64,000 nt of DNA from Sphingopyxis sp. RIFCSPHIGHO2_12_FULL_65_19 (GCF_001830555.1 NZ_MIAM01000064.1:41612-105611); one strand, 5' to 3'; numbered from the stretch's first letter, positions 9,112-18,340 are shown. The notes: a model not told the origin generated them from the letters alone. Numbers and translations: made by a program.

Positions 9112-9792
9112 ATGGCTGCGAATGATCTTGTCGACATGGCGACCTCGGGCGCCGACCGCACCGCCGCTCGGCTCGCCGCCGTCCCCGGCATCCGCCGCGC
9201 GCCGACGCCGAAGCTGCAACAATTCATGCTGTCCGGCTTCCTCGATGCCGAAACCTGCGCCGCACTGATCGCGCAGATCGACCGCGACGTGCGGCCGTCG
9301 ACGATCGCCGATCCGAACGGGGACGAGGCGTTTCGCACCAGTACGACCTGCGACCTCGATCACCGCGATCCCTTGGTGATTGCGGTCAACAATCGGCTCC
9401 ACGACCTCACCGGCATCCCGCTGGCCTTTGGCGAACCGATGCAGGGCCAGCGTTACGACGTCGGGCAGGAATTCAAGGCGCACACCGACTATTTCGACCC
9501 GCACGGCAGCGACTGGGAAACCTATTGCGCCATTCCCGGCCAGCGCAGCTGGACGCTGATGATCTATCTCAACGAACCAGCGGCGGGCGGCGCGACGCGC
9601 TTCCTCGCCACCGGCAAGATGCACCAGCCCGAAACGGGCAAGCTGCTCGCGTGGAACAATGTCCATCTCGACGGCACCGCAAACCCCGACACGCTTCACC
9701 ACGGGATGAAGGTGCGCAAGGGCCGCAAATATATCATCACCAAATGGTTCCGCGAACGGCCGTGGCCGTGGGCGGAGGGGGAGCTGGCGTAG
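9112..9792 (+). CDS. 2-oxoglutarate/Fe(II) prolyl 4-hydroxylase-like dioxygenase
   Basis: Fe(II)- and 2-oxoglutarate-dependent dioxygenase of the prolyl 4-hydroxylase alpha-subunit type. 226 aa. The iron triad is visible as H124-x-D126 (HTDYFD) and a distal His in LHHGMKVRKGRKY (H196 or H197), where the following lysine/arginine cluster would bind 2-oxoglutarate. ATG 9112 follows the tRNA-His; the in-frame region upstream overlaps the tRNA and is rejected. The substrate is unknown: bacterial members hydroxylate proline in proteins such as EF-Tu, or free amino acids. Stands alone. Confidence 0.85.
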   Translation: MAANDLVDMATSGADRTAARLAAVPGIRRAPTPKLQQFMLSGFLDAETCAALIAQIDRDVRPSTIADPNGDEAFRTSTTCDLDHRDPLVIAVNNRLHDLTGIPLAFGEPMQGQRYDVGQEFKAHTDYFDPHGSDWETYCAIPGQRSWTLMIYLNEPAAGGATRFLATGKMHQPETGKLLAWNNVHLDGTANPDTLHHGMKVRKGRKYIITKWFRERPWPWAEGELA

Positions 9793-9808
9793 CCCGCAAT
9801 ATCCGTTC

Positions 9809-9983
9809 CCTTCCCCCTTGATGGGGGAAGGATACGCAGCCTTGCCGCAAAGCGGTTAGGCGAAGTGGGATGAGGGTGATGCTGCGTCGTTAAACCCTGG
9901 CTTGAGAACGAAACCGCACCCCCATCGCTGCGACTAAGCCAGCAAGCTGGCAAGTCTCGCTGCCTCCCCCATCAAGGGGGAGG
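9809..9983. repeat. Imperfect inverted-repeat element of about 175 bp
   Basis: Bounded by two short palindromes, 9809-9831 and 9963-9983, both variants of CCTCCCCCATCAAGGGGGAG, facing each other. The interior is GC-rich and non-coding. This CCCCCTTGATGGGGG unit recurs in sphingomonad intergenic regions (recall). It fills the space between two convergent genes and may serve as a bidirectional terminator. Confidence 0.7.
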
Positions 9984-9989
9984 AGCCTA

Positions 9990-10736
9990 TCACCGCACCA
10001 GCCGATACTGGAAATTCAGCGTCAGCGTATTGGAAACGCGCCCCGGCTCGACCGGCGTTGCCTTGCCCGCGGCATCCATCGCCTGCAAACGCACCATCGG
10101 CATCGGCGGCTGCGGCCCGCCAAAGCTGCCTTCGCTGATCGAAACCAGCTCGACGCCGCGGAAGCCCGCCAGTCGCGCATAATCCTGCGCCTTGGCTTCC
10201 GCCGCCTTGATCGCCGTGCCGCGCGCGCCGACCAGCTGCGCGTCGGGGTCCTTCATGCCGAACGACGGGCCGTCGATATTGGTGCCGCCTGCGGCAACCA
10301 GCGCGTCGAGCAGCGGCCCGATATCCTCGATCTTGCCCGTCGTTGCGCGCACCGTGTTGCTGACCTGATAGCCCAGGAAGCGCGGCGGCTGTCCGGGGGT
10401 CTGATTGTTATAATCATATTGCGGCGACAGGTTGATACCGCTCGTCTGGATGTCCTCGGCCTTGATGCCGCGGGCTTTCGCGGCGGCAATCAGCTTGTCC
10501 ATTGCGGCGGCATTGGCACGCATCGCCTCGACCGCGGTCGGTGCGGTGGTCGTCACGCCAGCGCCAACGGTCGCCTGGTCGGGGCGCGAGCGCACTTCCT
10601 CGCTGACGCTGAAGCTCAGGATCGGACCCTGCGTCGTTGCTGCCGTCACCGTCGAACCTCCCTGCTGGGCAAACGCAGGCGTTGCCGCCATCAGCGCCAG
10701 TCCGCTTGCCATAACGGCGAACAATTGCTTCGTCAT
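9990..10736 (-). CDS. SIMPL (DUF541) domain periplasmic protein
   Basis: Secreted or periplasmic SIMPL/DUF541 protein of 248 aa. Signal peptide at residues 1-23 (cleavage after AFAQ region). The family core starts with LSFSVSEEVRSRPDQATVGAGV and includes IQTSGINLSPQYDY and GYQVSNTVRATT, ending in the usual C-terminal FQYRLVR strand. Characterised relatives are implicated in oxidative stress protection or outer-membrane-linked functions, but no reaction is known. Monocistronic, convergent with the dioxygenase gene. Confidence 0.88.
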   Translation of the reverse strand: MTKQLFAVMASGLALMAATPAFAQQGGSTVTAATTQGPILSFSVSEEVRSRPDQATVGAGVTTTAPTAVEAMRANAAAMDKLIAAAKARGIKAEDIQTSGINLSPQYDYNNQTPGQPPRFLGYQVSNTVRATTGKIEDIGPLLDALVAAGGTNIDGPSFGMKDPDAQLVGARGTAIKAAEAKAQDYARLAGFRGVELVSISEGSFGGPQPPMPMVRLQAMDAAGKATPVEPGRVSNTLTLNFQYRLVR

Positions 10737-10870
10737 TTCATTCTCCTGTGAACCGGGGTTCCGGCCGTTTCTGATCTCCGCCCCGTAACGCAGACGGAGC
10801 AGACCCGTTCCGGCCTTTGTGCGCAGCGCGCTTGCATGATGCTGAACGGCACGGTAGCGCGCCGTTCATC

Positions 10871-12646
10871 ATGGCAGCACCGATCTTATCTTATGAAGGC
10901 CTCGGCCTTGTGCAGGGCAGCGGCTGGCTGTTCCAGGATCTCGACATCTATGTCGGGCCCCGCGACCGGCTGGCGCTGATCGGCCGCAACGGCGCCGGAA
11001 AGACGACCTTGCTCAAACTGCTCGCGGGCCAGATCGACGCCGACAAGGGCAAGCGCGTCATCGTGCCGGGCACGCATGTCGTGATGCTCGAACAGGAACC
11101 TGATTTCCGTCCCTTCGCGACGCTGATGGATTTCGCCGTCTCCGCGCCCAACGCGCCAGAGGCCCATGAGGTCGCCGCGATCGCCGACCAGCTCGGCATC
11201 GACATGACGCGCACTGCCGCCAGCGCCTCGGGCGGCGAACGCCGTCGCGCAGCTCTCGCCCGCGCGCTCGCGCAGAACCCCGACGTGTTGCTGCTCGACG
11301 AACCGACCAACCATCTCGACCTCGCCGCGATCGACTGGCTCGAATCCTGGCTCGCACGCTACACCGGCGCCTTCGTCGCGATCAGCCATGACCGGACGTT
11401 CCTCACCCGCCTGACGCGCCAGACTTTGTGGCTCGATCGCGGCAGCATCCGCCGCAAGGACATCGGTTTCGGCGGCTTCGAGGAATGGAGCGACGCGGTC
11501 GCCGCCGAGGAAGCGCGCGCCGCGCAGCGCCTCGATTCCAAACTGCGGCTCGAGGCGCACTGGCTCGAACGCGGCGTCACCGCGCGCCGCAAACGCAACC
11601 AGGGACGCCTTGAGAAACTGAAGGAAATGCGCGCCACCCGCGCCGCGATGATCGGCGGCCCCGGCGTCGCCAAGCTCGGCCTCGCCAACGACGACGTCCG
11701 CTCGAAATCGGTGATCGTGGCCGAGGGTGTCAGCAAGAGCTTCGGTGACCGCACGATCATCAGGAATTTCGATTTCCGCGTCCAGCGCGGCGACCGCATC
11801 GGGATCGTCGGCGCCAATGGCGCGGGCAAGTCGACCCTGCTCAAGCTCCTCACCGGTGAAATCCAGCCCGACGCAGGCAGCATCACCCTTGCCCCGACGC
11901 TCGACGGCATCATCATCGACCAGCAGCGCAGCCTGATGTCACCCGACAAGACCGTCCGCGACGTGCTTGCCGACGGCGGCGACTGGGTCGAAGTGCGCGG
12001 CGTCAAAAAACATATCCAGGGTTATCTCAAGGAATTTCTGTTCGATCCCGGCGTGATGGAGGCCAGCGTCGGCGCGCTGTCGGGCGGCGAGCGTTCGCGC
12101 CTCCTCCTCGCGCGCGAATTTGCCCGCGAATCGAACCTGCTCGTCCTCGACGAGCCGACCAACGACCTCGACCTCGAAACGCTCGACCTCTTGCAGGAAG
12201 TCATCGCCGATTACGCCGGCACCGTGCTGCTCGTCAGCCACGACCGCGACTTTCTCGACCGCACCGTCACCGTCACGCTCGGCCTCGACGGATCGGGCAA
12301 GGTCGATATCGTCGCGGGCGGCTATGCCGATTGGGAGGCCAAGCGGGTCAAGCCGAATAGCGTCAAAGCCAAGGCATCCGCCGCCGCACCAGCGCCCCCG
12401 CCCACCGCACGCAAGAAACTCAGCTACAAGGACCAGCGCGACTACGACCTGCTACCCGTCCGGATCGAGGAGATCGAGGCGGAGATGGCTGCGGCGGAAA
12501 CCGAGCTGTCGGACGGCGCTTTGTTCACGCGCGATCATGCAAAATTCACCGCGCTGACGGGCAAGCTGGAAAAGCTGCGCGAAGAAAAGTCGGCGGCGGA
12601 AGATCGCTGGCTGGAACTGGCAGAAGAGATCGAATCGCTTGGCTAA
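10871..12646 (+). CDS. ABC-F family ATPase (Uup-like)
   Basis: Cytosolic duplicated ATP-binding cassette protein without membrane domains, family ABC-F, expected to act on ribosomes or, for Uup, on DNA/ribosome processes. 591 aa: cassette 1 with Walker A GRNGAGKTT and signature SGGERRR, the inter-domain linker, cassette 2 with Walker A GANGAGKST and signature SGGERSR, Walker B LLVLDEPTNDLDLET, and a C-terminal coiled coil (about 525-588) typical of Uup. ATG 10871 was chosen because the 18 codons upstream show no similarity to the family. Uup is the likely orthologue, but EttA-like function cannot be excluded. Confidence 0.93.
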   Translation: MAAPILSYEGLGLVQGSGWLFQDLDIYVGPRDRLALIGRNGAGKTTLLKLLAGQIDADKGKRVIVPGTHVVMLEQEPDFRPFATLMDFAVSAPNAPEAHEVAAIADQLGIDMTRTAASASGGERRRAALARALAQNPDVLLLDEPTNHLDLAAIDWLESWLARYTGAFVAISHDRTFLTRLTRQTLWLDRGSIRRKDIGFGGFEEWSDAVAAEEARAAQRLDSKLRLEAHWLERGVTARRKRNQGRLEKLKEMRATRAAMIGGPGVAKLGLANDDVRSKSVIVAEGVSKSFGDRTIIRNFDFRVQRGDRIGIVGANGAGKSTLLKLLTGEIQPDAGSITLAPTLDGIIIDQQRSLMSPDKTVRDVLADGGDWVEVRGVKKHIQGYLKEFLFDPGVMEASVGALSGGERSRLLLAREFARESNLLVLDEPTNDLDLETLDLLQEVIADYAGTVLLVSHDRDFLDRTVTVTLGLDGSGKVDIVAGGYADWEAKRVKPNSVKAKASAAAPAPPPTARKKLSYKDQRDYDLLPVRIEEIEAEMAAAETELSDGALFTRDHAKFTALTGKLEKLREEKSAAEDRWLELAEEIESLG

Positions 12647-12708
12647 GTCTTGGATTGCGCTTGGCAGACAGAAGTAATTCGAACATGTCGTAACCAAGGG
12701 GGAACGAC

Positions 12709-13206
12709 ATGAGTGACGATACAGACCGATCTGAATTGCAGGGCGTCGGGGGATGGCTGGGCTTTCTTGTGTTCGTCCTCGGTATCCTCTCACCGGCGCG
12801 AATGTTGTTCCAGACAATCGCGAACATACGTGAAACGGCCATCATGGGTCAGGTGCTTGGCCCCAACGCATCTATCTATATTCAATTCAGTTGGGCGCTG
12901 GTCGCAGCATCAGCTGCCGGGTCGATCTTTCTCGCCTATCGGCTGCTGGCGGTTCATCGCTGGTCATCGGTCCGGATCGTCCTCATTGGCCTCTGGTGCC
13001 TTGCCTCTATCCCGACGCTGATTGATGCTTTGGTTGGATCGATCCTTTTTCCTGAGTTTGTTGGCGCCATAGTTTCTGAAGCTCTATGGTCGGCCGCCAA
13101 ATCGAGCATTTCGGCGACGATCTGGACAGCCTATCTTATGAAATCGAAGCGCGTCGCGAATACCTACATCAAGGATAACGACGAAACGCAGCACATCTTC
13201 GGCTAA
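12709..13206 (+). CDS. DUF2569 family membrane protein
   Basis: 165-aa membrane protein with about four transmembrane helices. The N-terminal GVGGWLGFLVFVLGILSPAR and the C-terminal pattern SATIWTAYLMKSKRVANTYI match the DUF2569 (YdgK-like) layout as I recall it. It has an excellent ribosome-binding site (AAGGGGG upstream of ATG 12709). Function unknown. Base composition is lower in GC than the flanking genes, suggesting possible recent acquisition. Convergent with the DUF6456 gene, with only 3 bp between the two stops. Confidence 0.75.
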   Translation: MSDDTDRSELQGVGGWLGFLVFVLGILSPARMLFQTIANIRETAIMGQVLGPNASIYIQFSWALVAASAAGSIFLAYRLLAVHRWSSVRIVLIGLWCLASIPTLIDALVGSILFPEFVGAIVSEALWSAAKSSISATIWTAYLMKSKRVANTYIKDNDETQHIFG

Positions 13207-13209
13207 CAA

Positions 13210-13692
13210 TCACCCCGTCCCATAAAACCGCACCAGCCGATCCAGCGCCAACCCCAGCACCAGCTTCCCCGACCGCGCCGGCCACCCCAGCCCTTTCTCC
13301 GCGCCGCCGATCCCTTCCCCCGCGCAAATCACCCGCCAGCAGATATCGGCCAGCCCCGGCCCCGCCGCATCGAGCGCGGCGTGAAAACGCCGGTGCGCGT
13401 CAATCCGCGCCAGCGATGCGTCGGACGCGCGCGCCCCGCCGCGACTTTTGCCCGGCGGCGACGCATCCCAGCGCATCGTCACCCGCGCCGACAATCCGGC
13501 ACGCTCATAATCGCCGCGCAGCCGCTCGCCAGCGGCCAATTGCGCGGCTGTCAGCATCCCACGCGACGCCAGCCAGGCGATCGGGCTTTCGCCGACATTC
13601 ACCGTCACATGCCGCATCACCTGCGGCCCCGTCTTGCCGGGGTCGACGCGGTCGTCGGGATGGATACGGGTTTCAAGGCGGCGTGCGGTCAT
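13210..13692 (-). CDS. DUF6456 domain protein, probable DNA-binding regulator fragment
   Basis: 160-aa basic protein with the DUF6456 layout: GESPIAWLASRGMLTAAQLAAGERLRGDYERAGL in the middle and DICWRVICAGEGIGGAEK near the C-terminus. In alphaproteobacteria this domain is often fused to a helix-turn-helix; here it stands alone, so a regulatory role is inference. It is transcribed divergently from the XRE gene across 88 bp that hold one clear promoter/operator (13720-13766), so the two may be co-regulated. ATG 13692 is preceded by a good AGGAGAAT ribosome site. Confidence 0.7.
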   Translation of the reverse strand: MTARRLETRIHPDDRVDPGKTGPQVMRHVTVNVGESPIAWLASRGMLTAAQLAAGERLRGDYERAGLSARVTMRWDASPPGKSRGGARASDASLARIDAHRRFHAALDAAGPGLADICWRVICAGEGIGGAEKGLGWPARSGKLVLGLALDRLVRFYGTG

Positions 13693-13719
13693 GCGATTCT
13701 CCTGTGCAACGCGCGGGGC

Positions 13720-13766
13720 TTGACATCGGGATATTTTGTAGGAAATAACAAACCGATTTGGTTATT
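13720..13766 (+). promoter_or_regulatory. Promoter and palindromic operator of the XRE regulator gene
   Basis: A consensus -35 TTGACA (13720-13725) is followed after 17-18 bp by an A/T-rich -10 candidate (13743-13749). Overlapping and following it is a palindrome, AATAACAAA (13744-13752), 5-bp centre, TTGGTTATT (13758-13766), with one mismatch between arms. It is 14 bp from the XRE start codon. Position over the -10 suggests autorepression; this is inference. Confidence 0.6.
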
Positions 13767-13780
13767 AGAAGGTCGTCCGC

Positions 13781-14341
13781 ATGATCAACAGCATCCGCTC
13801 GGTCCGCCGGGCCAAGGGCCTGACGCTCGAAGAAGTCGGACAGCGTTGCGTCCCGCCGACCACCGCCCAGACGATCGGGCGCCTCGAAACGGGCACGCGC
13901 ACCCTCTCGCTCGGCTGGATGAACCGCATCGCCGCCGCGCTCGGCGTCGACGCGGCAGAGCTGGTGCAATTGCCGCAGGATACTCAGCTCACGATCACCG
14001 CGCTGCTCGGTGCCGACGGTGCACAGGCGCCGACACGCGTCGAACAGGCGCTCACTGCGCGCCCGGGCGAGGATATGGTCGCGGTGCGCGTCACCTCGTC
14101 GATCGGCGACTACCGCGCCGGCGATGAAATCTGGTGCCGCCGGATCGAGGGCGACTGGGCGAGCGCACTCAACCGCGACCTGCTTGTTCCCCGCCCTGCC
14201 GGCCGTTTTTTCTTCGCCCGCCTGCTCAACGTCGATGGCGAAAAGCTGCACCTGCTCCCGCTCGGCACCGGCCAGCGCCAGCAGGTCGTCAGCAATCCAC
14301 CCTGGGCCGCCGTCGCCGTCCGCCTGCTCCGCACGCTCTAA
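13781..14341 (+). CDS. XRE-family transcriptional regulator with S24-like C-terminus
   Basis: 186-aa DNA-binding regulator. Residues 1-60 form a Cro/cI helix-turn-helix (RRAKGLTLEEVGQRC ... TIGRLETGTRTLSLGWMNRIAAALGV). The C-terminal half (about 85-180) resembles the peptidase-S24/LexA-like beta domain (DYRAGDEIWCRR, GRFFFARLLNVDGEKLHLLPLG), but I see no Ser-Lys protease pair with confidence, so it is probably a ligand or dimer domain. The palindrome overlapping its promoter is the likely binding site. A lone host regulator of this type occurs widely in sphingomonads. Confidence 0.82.
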   Translation: MINSIRSVRRAKGLTLEEVGQRCVPPTTAQTIGRLETGTRTLSLGWMNRIAAALGVDAAELVQLPQDTQLTITALLGADGAQAPTRVEQALTARPGEDMVAVRVTSSIGDYRAGDEIWCRRIEGDWASALNRDLLVPRPAGRFFFARLLNVDGEKLHLLPLGTGQRQQVVSNPPWAAVAVRLLRTL

Positions 14342-14347
14342 CCATCC

Positions 14348-14429
14348 CGTTCGCCCCGAGCTTGTCGAAGGGCCCTCCTTTACTTTTCTCAAGAGGAAGA
14401 ACAGTGCTTCGACAAGCTCAGCACGAACG
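14348..14429. repeat. REP-like inverted repeat (GAGCTTGTCGAAG type)
   Basis: Arms 14348-14370 and 14407-14429 are reverse complements with three mismatches (core GAGCTTGTCGAAG / CTTCGACAAGCTC), separated by a 36-bp spacer. This is the very common sphingomonad intergenic repeat recalled as CGTTCGTGCTGAGC. It lies between the XRE gene and the glycosyltransferase gene. Confidence 0.8.
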
Positions 14430-14444
14430 GAAGAGAGGCCGCGC

Positions 14445-15614
14445 ATGACCAAATCCCTGCGCGTCCTCTCGATCGCGACCCTTTTCCCCGACGCCGCGCG
14501 ACCGAATTTCGGCCTGTTCGTCGAACGCAGCCTGCGTGCGCTCGCGGCCCAGCCCGGCATCGACCTCACCATCATTGCGCCGGTCGGCCTGCCCCCTTTT
14601 CCGCTCTCACTCCACAAACGCTATCGCGCGCTCCGCGGCCTCCCGCAAAGCGAGCAATGGAACGGCCTGACTGTTCTCCGCCCGCGCTTCACGCTGATCC
14701 CGCGCGTCGGTGCCAGCTTCAATCCGGCAAAAGTCGCGGACGCCGTGCTGACGGCCGCGCGCGGCCGGTCTTTCGATGTGATCGATGCGCAATTCTTCTA
14801 CCCTGACGGCCCTGCCGCAATGCGCGTCGCGGATGCGCTCGGCCTGCCTTTTTCGGCCAAGGCACGCGGCGCGGACATCAGCCATTTCGGACATGATCCC
14901 GCGACACGAAATCAGGTGATCGACGCCGCCGACAAAGCCGCCGGGCTGCTCGCCGTATCGGCGGCAATGCGCGACGACATGGCCGCGATCGGCATCGACG
15001 CAGCAAAAATTGCGGTTCACTACACCGGCATCGACGCCGCGCGTTTTCACCCCGGCGACCGCGGCGCGGCGCGCACGGCGCTCGCGATGGACGATGCCCC
15101 GGCTATCCTCACCGTCGGTGCGCTGATCGCGCGCAAGGGGCAGGCGCTGGTCATCGAGGCGCTTCCGGCGCTTCCCGGCGTCCATTATTGGCTTGCCGGG
15201 GCCGGTGACGAGGAGGGCCGCTACCGCGCACTTGCACGGCAGCTCGGTGTCGAAACGCGCGTTCATTTCATGGGACCCGTCGCCAACGCCGACCTGCCGC
15301 AGCTTTACCGGGCGGCCGATGCGGTGGTCATGCCATCGGCCAGCGAAGGCCTTGCCAATGCGTGGGTCGAGGCGCTTGCCTGCGGCACGCCAATCGTCAT
15401 CAGCAACGCGGGCGGCGCCGCCGAACTCGTCACGGCGCCCGTTGCCGGACGCATCGTCGATCGCACGCCGTTGGCCATTGCTGCGGCGGTGAATGCCATC
15501 CTCACCGACCCGCCGCCGTCCGCCGATGTCGCCGCAATCCTGGGCGGCCGCTTCGACTGGGACCGTAACGGGCAGGAACTCGCCGCGCACCTGCGCCGCT
15601 GCGCCGGGGCCTAG
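14445..15614 (+). CDS. GT4-family glycosyltransferase
   Basis: 389-aa retaining glycosyltransferase of the GT4 (group 1) type with two Rossmann-like halves. The N-terminal half has the acceptor-side loop FPDAARPNFGLFVERSLRAL. The C-terminal half has the donor-binding pattern AILTVGALIARKGQ and the EX7E motif in EGLANAWVEALACGTPIV. ATG 14445 has GAGAGG upstream and lies just past the REP repeat. No other polysaccharide genes are near, so donor and acceptor are unknown; envelope glycolipid or exopolysaccharide synthesis is a guess. Convergent with secF. Confidence 0.88.
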   Translation: MTKSLRVLSIATLFPDAARPNFGLFVERSLRALAAQPGIDLTIIAPVGLPPFPLSLHKRYRALRGLPQSEQWNGLTVLRPRFTLIPRVGASFNPAKVADAVLTAARGRSFDVIDAQFFYPDGPAAMRVADALGLPFSAKARGADISHFGHDPATRNQVIDAADKAAGLLAVSAAMRDDMAAIGIDAAKIAVHYTGIDAARFHPGDRGAARTALAMDDAPAILTVGALIARKGQALVIEALPALPGVHYWLAGAGDEEGRYRALARQLGVETRVHFMGPVANADLPQLYRAADAVVMPSASEGLANAWVEALACGTPIVISNAGGAAELVTAPVAGRIVDRTPLAIAAAVNAILTDPPPSADVAAILGGRFDWDRNGQELAAHLRRCAGA

Positions 15615-15677
15615 ACACGGCAACGCCGACCCGCTCGAAAGCGGGCCGGCGCCGGATTTACGTGATGCGCCGCCGGT

Positions 15678-16658
15678 TCAGACGACCGCGCCGTCATCCT
15701 TGCGTTCGACGCGTTCGCCGCCGTCCATGCCCGCGACGGTGCGCGGGACGAAGCTGTGCGGGCCGACTTTCAGCCACACCAGGATCGGCGTTGACATCAG
15801 GATCGACGAATAGGTGCCAACGAACACGCCGAGCAGGATCGCGGCGGTGAAGCCAAAGATCACGTCGGGTCCGAAGATCAGCAGCACGCCGAGCGCGAGC
15901 AGCATCGCGACACTGGTCATCACCGTACGCGACAGCGTCTCGTTGATGCTGAGGTTGAGCAGCGGGACGATGTCCATCTTGCGGTATTTTTTCAGATTCT
16001 CGCGGATGCGGTCATAAACGACGATCGTGTCGTTCAACGAATAACCGACAATCGTCAGTAGGGCCGCGACGCTGTTAAGGTCGAACTGGATCTGCGTCAC
16101 CGCGAAAAAGCCGAAGGTCAGCGCAACTTCGTGGAACAGGCGGCCGAGCGCACCGACGCCGAACTGCCATTCAAATCGGATCCAGATATAGATCGAAATC
16201 CCCAGCATCGCGAGCGCAAGGCTGATCGCCCCGGTGCGCAGCAACTCTTCGGACACCTTGCCCGACACAGTTTCGACCGAACCAGCCTTCGCGGTCGGGA
16301 AGGCTTTCTGGATGCCCGCCACCAGCTGTTGCCCGGCGCGTTCGGCCGCCGCCTTGTCGCCGTCGGGAAGCGCGGTGCGGATCGAAATCGCCTTGTCCGA
16401 TCCGAATTGCTGGATCGTCGCTTCGCCCAGGCCGATGTCGCCGACCTTTTCGCGAATTTCGTCGATCGGCGGCATGTCCTGCGTGAATTCGACGCGGACC
16501 GACTGGCCGCCGACGAAATCGATGCCAAGGTTCAGCCCCTTCACCGCGACGAGCGCGATCGAGATGATCACCAGGATTATGCTCATGGCCGACGCGACCT
16601 TGCGCCACTTCAGGAAATCGATGTTCGTGTCGTCGGGGACGAGTTTCAGCAAGCGCAT
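15678..16658 (-). CDS. secF: SecF protein translocase subunit
   Basis: Inner-membrane SecF, which with SecD uses the proton gradient to pull proteins through SecYEG on the periplasmic side. 326 aa, six transmembrane segments; the first is followed by the conserved GIDFVGGQSVRVEF (family GxDFxGG) and a periplasmic domain. The RND-type helices appear as SVAALLTIVGYSLNDTIVVYDRIREN and the terminal NETLSRTVMTS block. It starts 16 bp after secD, in a yajC-secD-secF operon of standard order. Confidence 0.97.
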   Translation of the reverse strand: MRLLKLVPDDTNIDFLKWRKVASAMSIILVIISIALVAVKGLNLGIDFVGGQSVRVEFTQDMPPIDEIREKVGDIGLGEATIQQFGSDKAISIRTALPDGDKAAAERAGQQLVAGIQKAFPTAKAGSVETVSGKVSEELLRTGAISLALAMLGISIYIWIRFEWQFGVGALGRLFHEVALTFGFFAVTQIQFDLNSVAALLTIVGYSLNDTIVVYDRIRENLKKYRKMDIVPLLNLSINETLSRTVMTSVAMLLALGVLLIFGPDVIFGFTAAILLGVFVGTYSSILMSTPILVWLKVGPHSFVPRTVAGMDGGERVERKDDGAVV

Positions 16659-16674
16659 GATTTCGCTCCCTCCT

Positions 16675-18288
16675 TTAAATGTTGATCGACGTCGGACGCT
16701 TGGTCCGCAGCCAATGGGCGACGAACATGCGCGTGACGGTCACGGCGGTGAAGACACTGGTGACGATGCCGATCGTCAGCACCACGGCAAAGCCCTTGAT
16801 CGGTCCCGAACCGAACCAGAACATCAGCGACGCCGCGATGACGTTGGTGACGTTGGCGTCGAAAATCGCGCGGCTTGCTTCGGAATAGCCCAGCTCGACC
16901 GCCTGGAACGGCCGCCTGCCGCGCTTCAACTCCTCGCGTATGCGCTCGTTGATCAGCACGTTGGCATCGACCGCAGCGCCGATGGTCAGCACGAAACCCG
17001 CGATCCCCGGTAGCGTCAGCGTCGCGTTGAACGCCGCCATGATCGCGATGATCAGGAACACGTTAAAGATCAGCGCGATACAGGCGTAAACGCCAAAACG
17101 ACCATAGACGATGATCATCAGCACCAGCACCGCGACCGTGGCGATGATGCCCGCGATCGCGCCCTTGCGGATCGAATCGGCGCCGAGTTCGGGGGTGACC
17201 GTGCGTTCTTCGACCACGGTCATCTTCACCGGCAACGCACCGGAGCGCAGCGAAATCGCCAGCGCATTCGCGCTCGCGACGCTGAAACTGCCTGAAATCT
17301 GCGCGCTGCCGCCCAGGATCGGTTCGTTGATCGACGGCGCCGACAACACCTTGCCGTCGAGCACCATCGCAAAACGCTTGCCGACATTTTGCGCCGTGAC
17401 TTTGGCAAAGGTGCTCGACCCGCCCGAATCGAACCGGATCGACACGACCGGCTGGCTGTTCTGGGGGTCATAGCTTTGCTGCGCGTTGATCAACTGTTCG
17501 CCGCTGATCATCACCTGGCGGCGCAGCACCTCGAATGCGGCGCCACTGCCCTCGCCCTCGGCATAAGGAACAATCTCGCTCCCCACCGGAACGCGGCCCG
17601 CCGCGGCTTCATTCGGATCGGCGTTGGTATCGACCATGCGGAACTCAAGCCGCGCGGTCTTGCCGATCAATTCCTTCAGCGCCGCTGGGTCCTGAAGGCC
17701 CGGCACCTGCACGACGACGCGGTCGGTGCCTTCGCGGATGATCGTCGGTTCGCGCGTGCCCAGCGCGTTGACGCGCTTGTCGATGATGTCGCGCGCGGTA
17801 TCCATCGCATTTGCCACCGCCTGCGCCTGCCCGGCGCTGGTCGGGGTCATCACGATCCGGGTCGAATCGATAACGTTGATGCTCCAGTCGCGCTGGCCCG
17901 TCATCCCCGCGCCCTGCGTCTCGCTGAACAGCCGTTCGCGCGCGGCATCGAGCTGCGCCTGGTCGCGGACGAGGAAGCTGATCCGGCCGCCGGCCGTCGA
18001 CAGTTCGCCGATCGCAATGTCGTCGTCGGGACCGGTTTCGCCGCGCATCGCGGTGCGCACGGTCTTTTCCATGTTCGCCAGCTGCGTCTTGCGCAGGTCG
18101 GCGATGTCGGCTTCGAGCAGCAGGTGGCTGCCGCCCGCCAGGTCAAGGCCCAGGTTGACCTTGGCCTGGAGAACCGCCGGCAGGCTTTCTCGCGTTTTTT
18201 CGGGAAGGAAGCTGGGGATGGAAAACAGGATACCGAGCAGCAGGATGATGCTGATGCCGATGGTTTTCCAACGCGGGAAATCGAGCAT
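16675..18288 (-). CDS. secD: SecD protein translocase subunit
   Basis: 537-aa partner of SecF. The N-terminal transmembrane helix is followed by LGLDLAGGSHLLLEADI (family DLxGG), a large periplasmic P1 domain, and five C-terminal transmembrane helices including PGIAGFVLTIGAAVDANVLINERIREEL, which carries the conserved Asp of the proton path. Length is standard for alphaproteobacteria. 52 bp separate it from yajC. Confidence 0.97.
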   Translation of the reverse strand: MLDFPRWKTIGISIILLLGILFSIPSFLPEKTRESLPAVLQAKVNLGLDLAGGSHLLLEADIADLRKTQLANMEKTVRTAMRGETGPDDDIAIGELSTAGGRISFLVRDQAQLDAARERLFSETQGAGMTGQRDWSINVIDSTRIVMTPTSAGQAQAVANAMDTARDIIDKRVNALGTREPTIIREGTDRVVVQVPGLQDPAALKELIGKTARLEFRMVDTNADPNEAAAGRVPVGSEIVPYAEGEGSGAAFEVLRRQVMISGEQLINAQQSYDPQNSQPVVSIRFDSGGSSTFAKVTAQNVGKRFAMVLDGKVLSAPSINEPILGGSAQISGSFSVASANALAISLRSGALPVKMTVVEERTVTPELGADSIRKGAIAGIIATVAVLVLMIIVYGRFGVYACIALIFNVFLIIAIMAAFNATLTLPGIAGFVLTIGAAVDANVLINERIREELKRGRRPFQAVELGYSEASRAIFDANVTNVIAASLMFWFGSGPIKGFAVVLTIGIVTSVFTAVTVTRMFVAHWLRTKRPTSINI

Positions 18289-18340
18289 TGTTTAATCCGA
18301 TAGCAAGAGCGGAGCCGCGGCGGGCGCGGCCACCGTCGCG

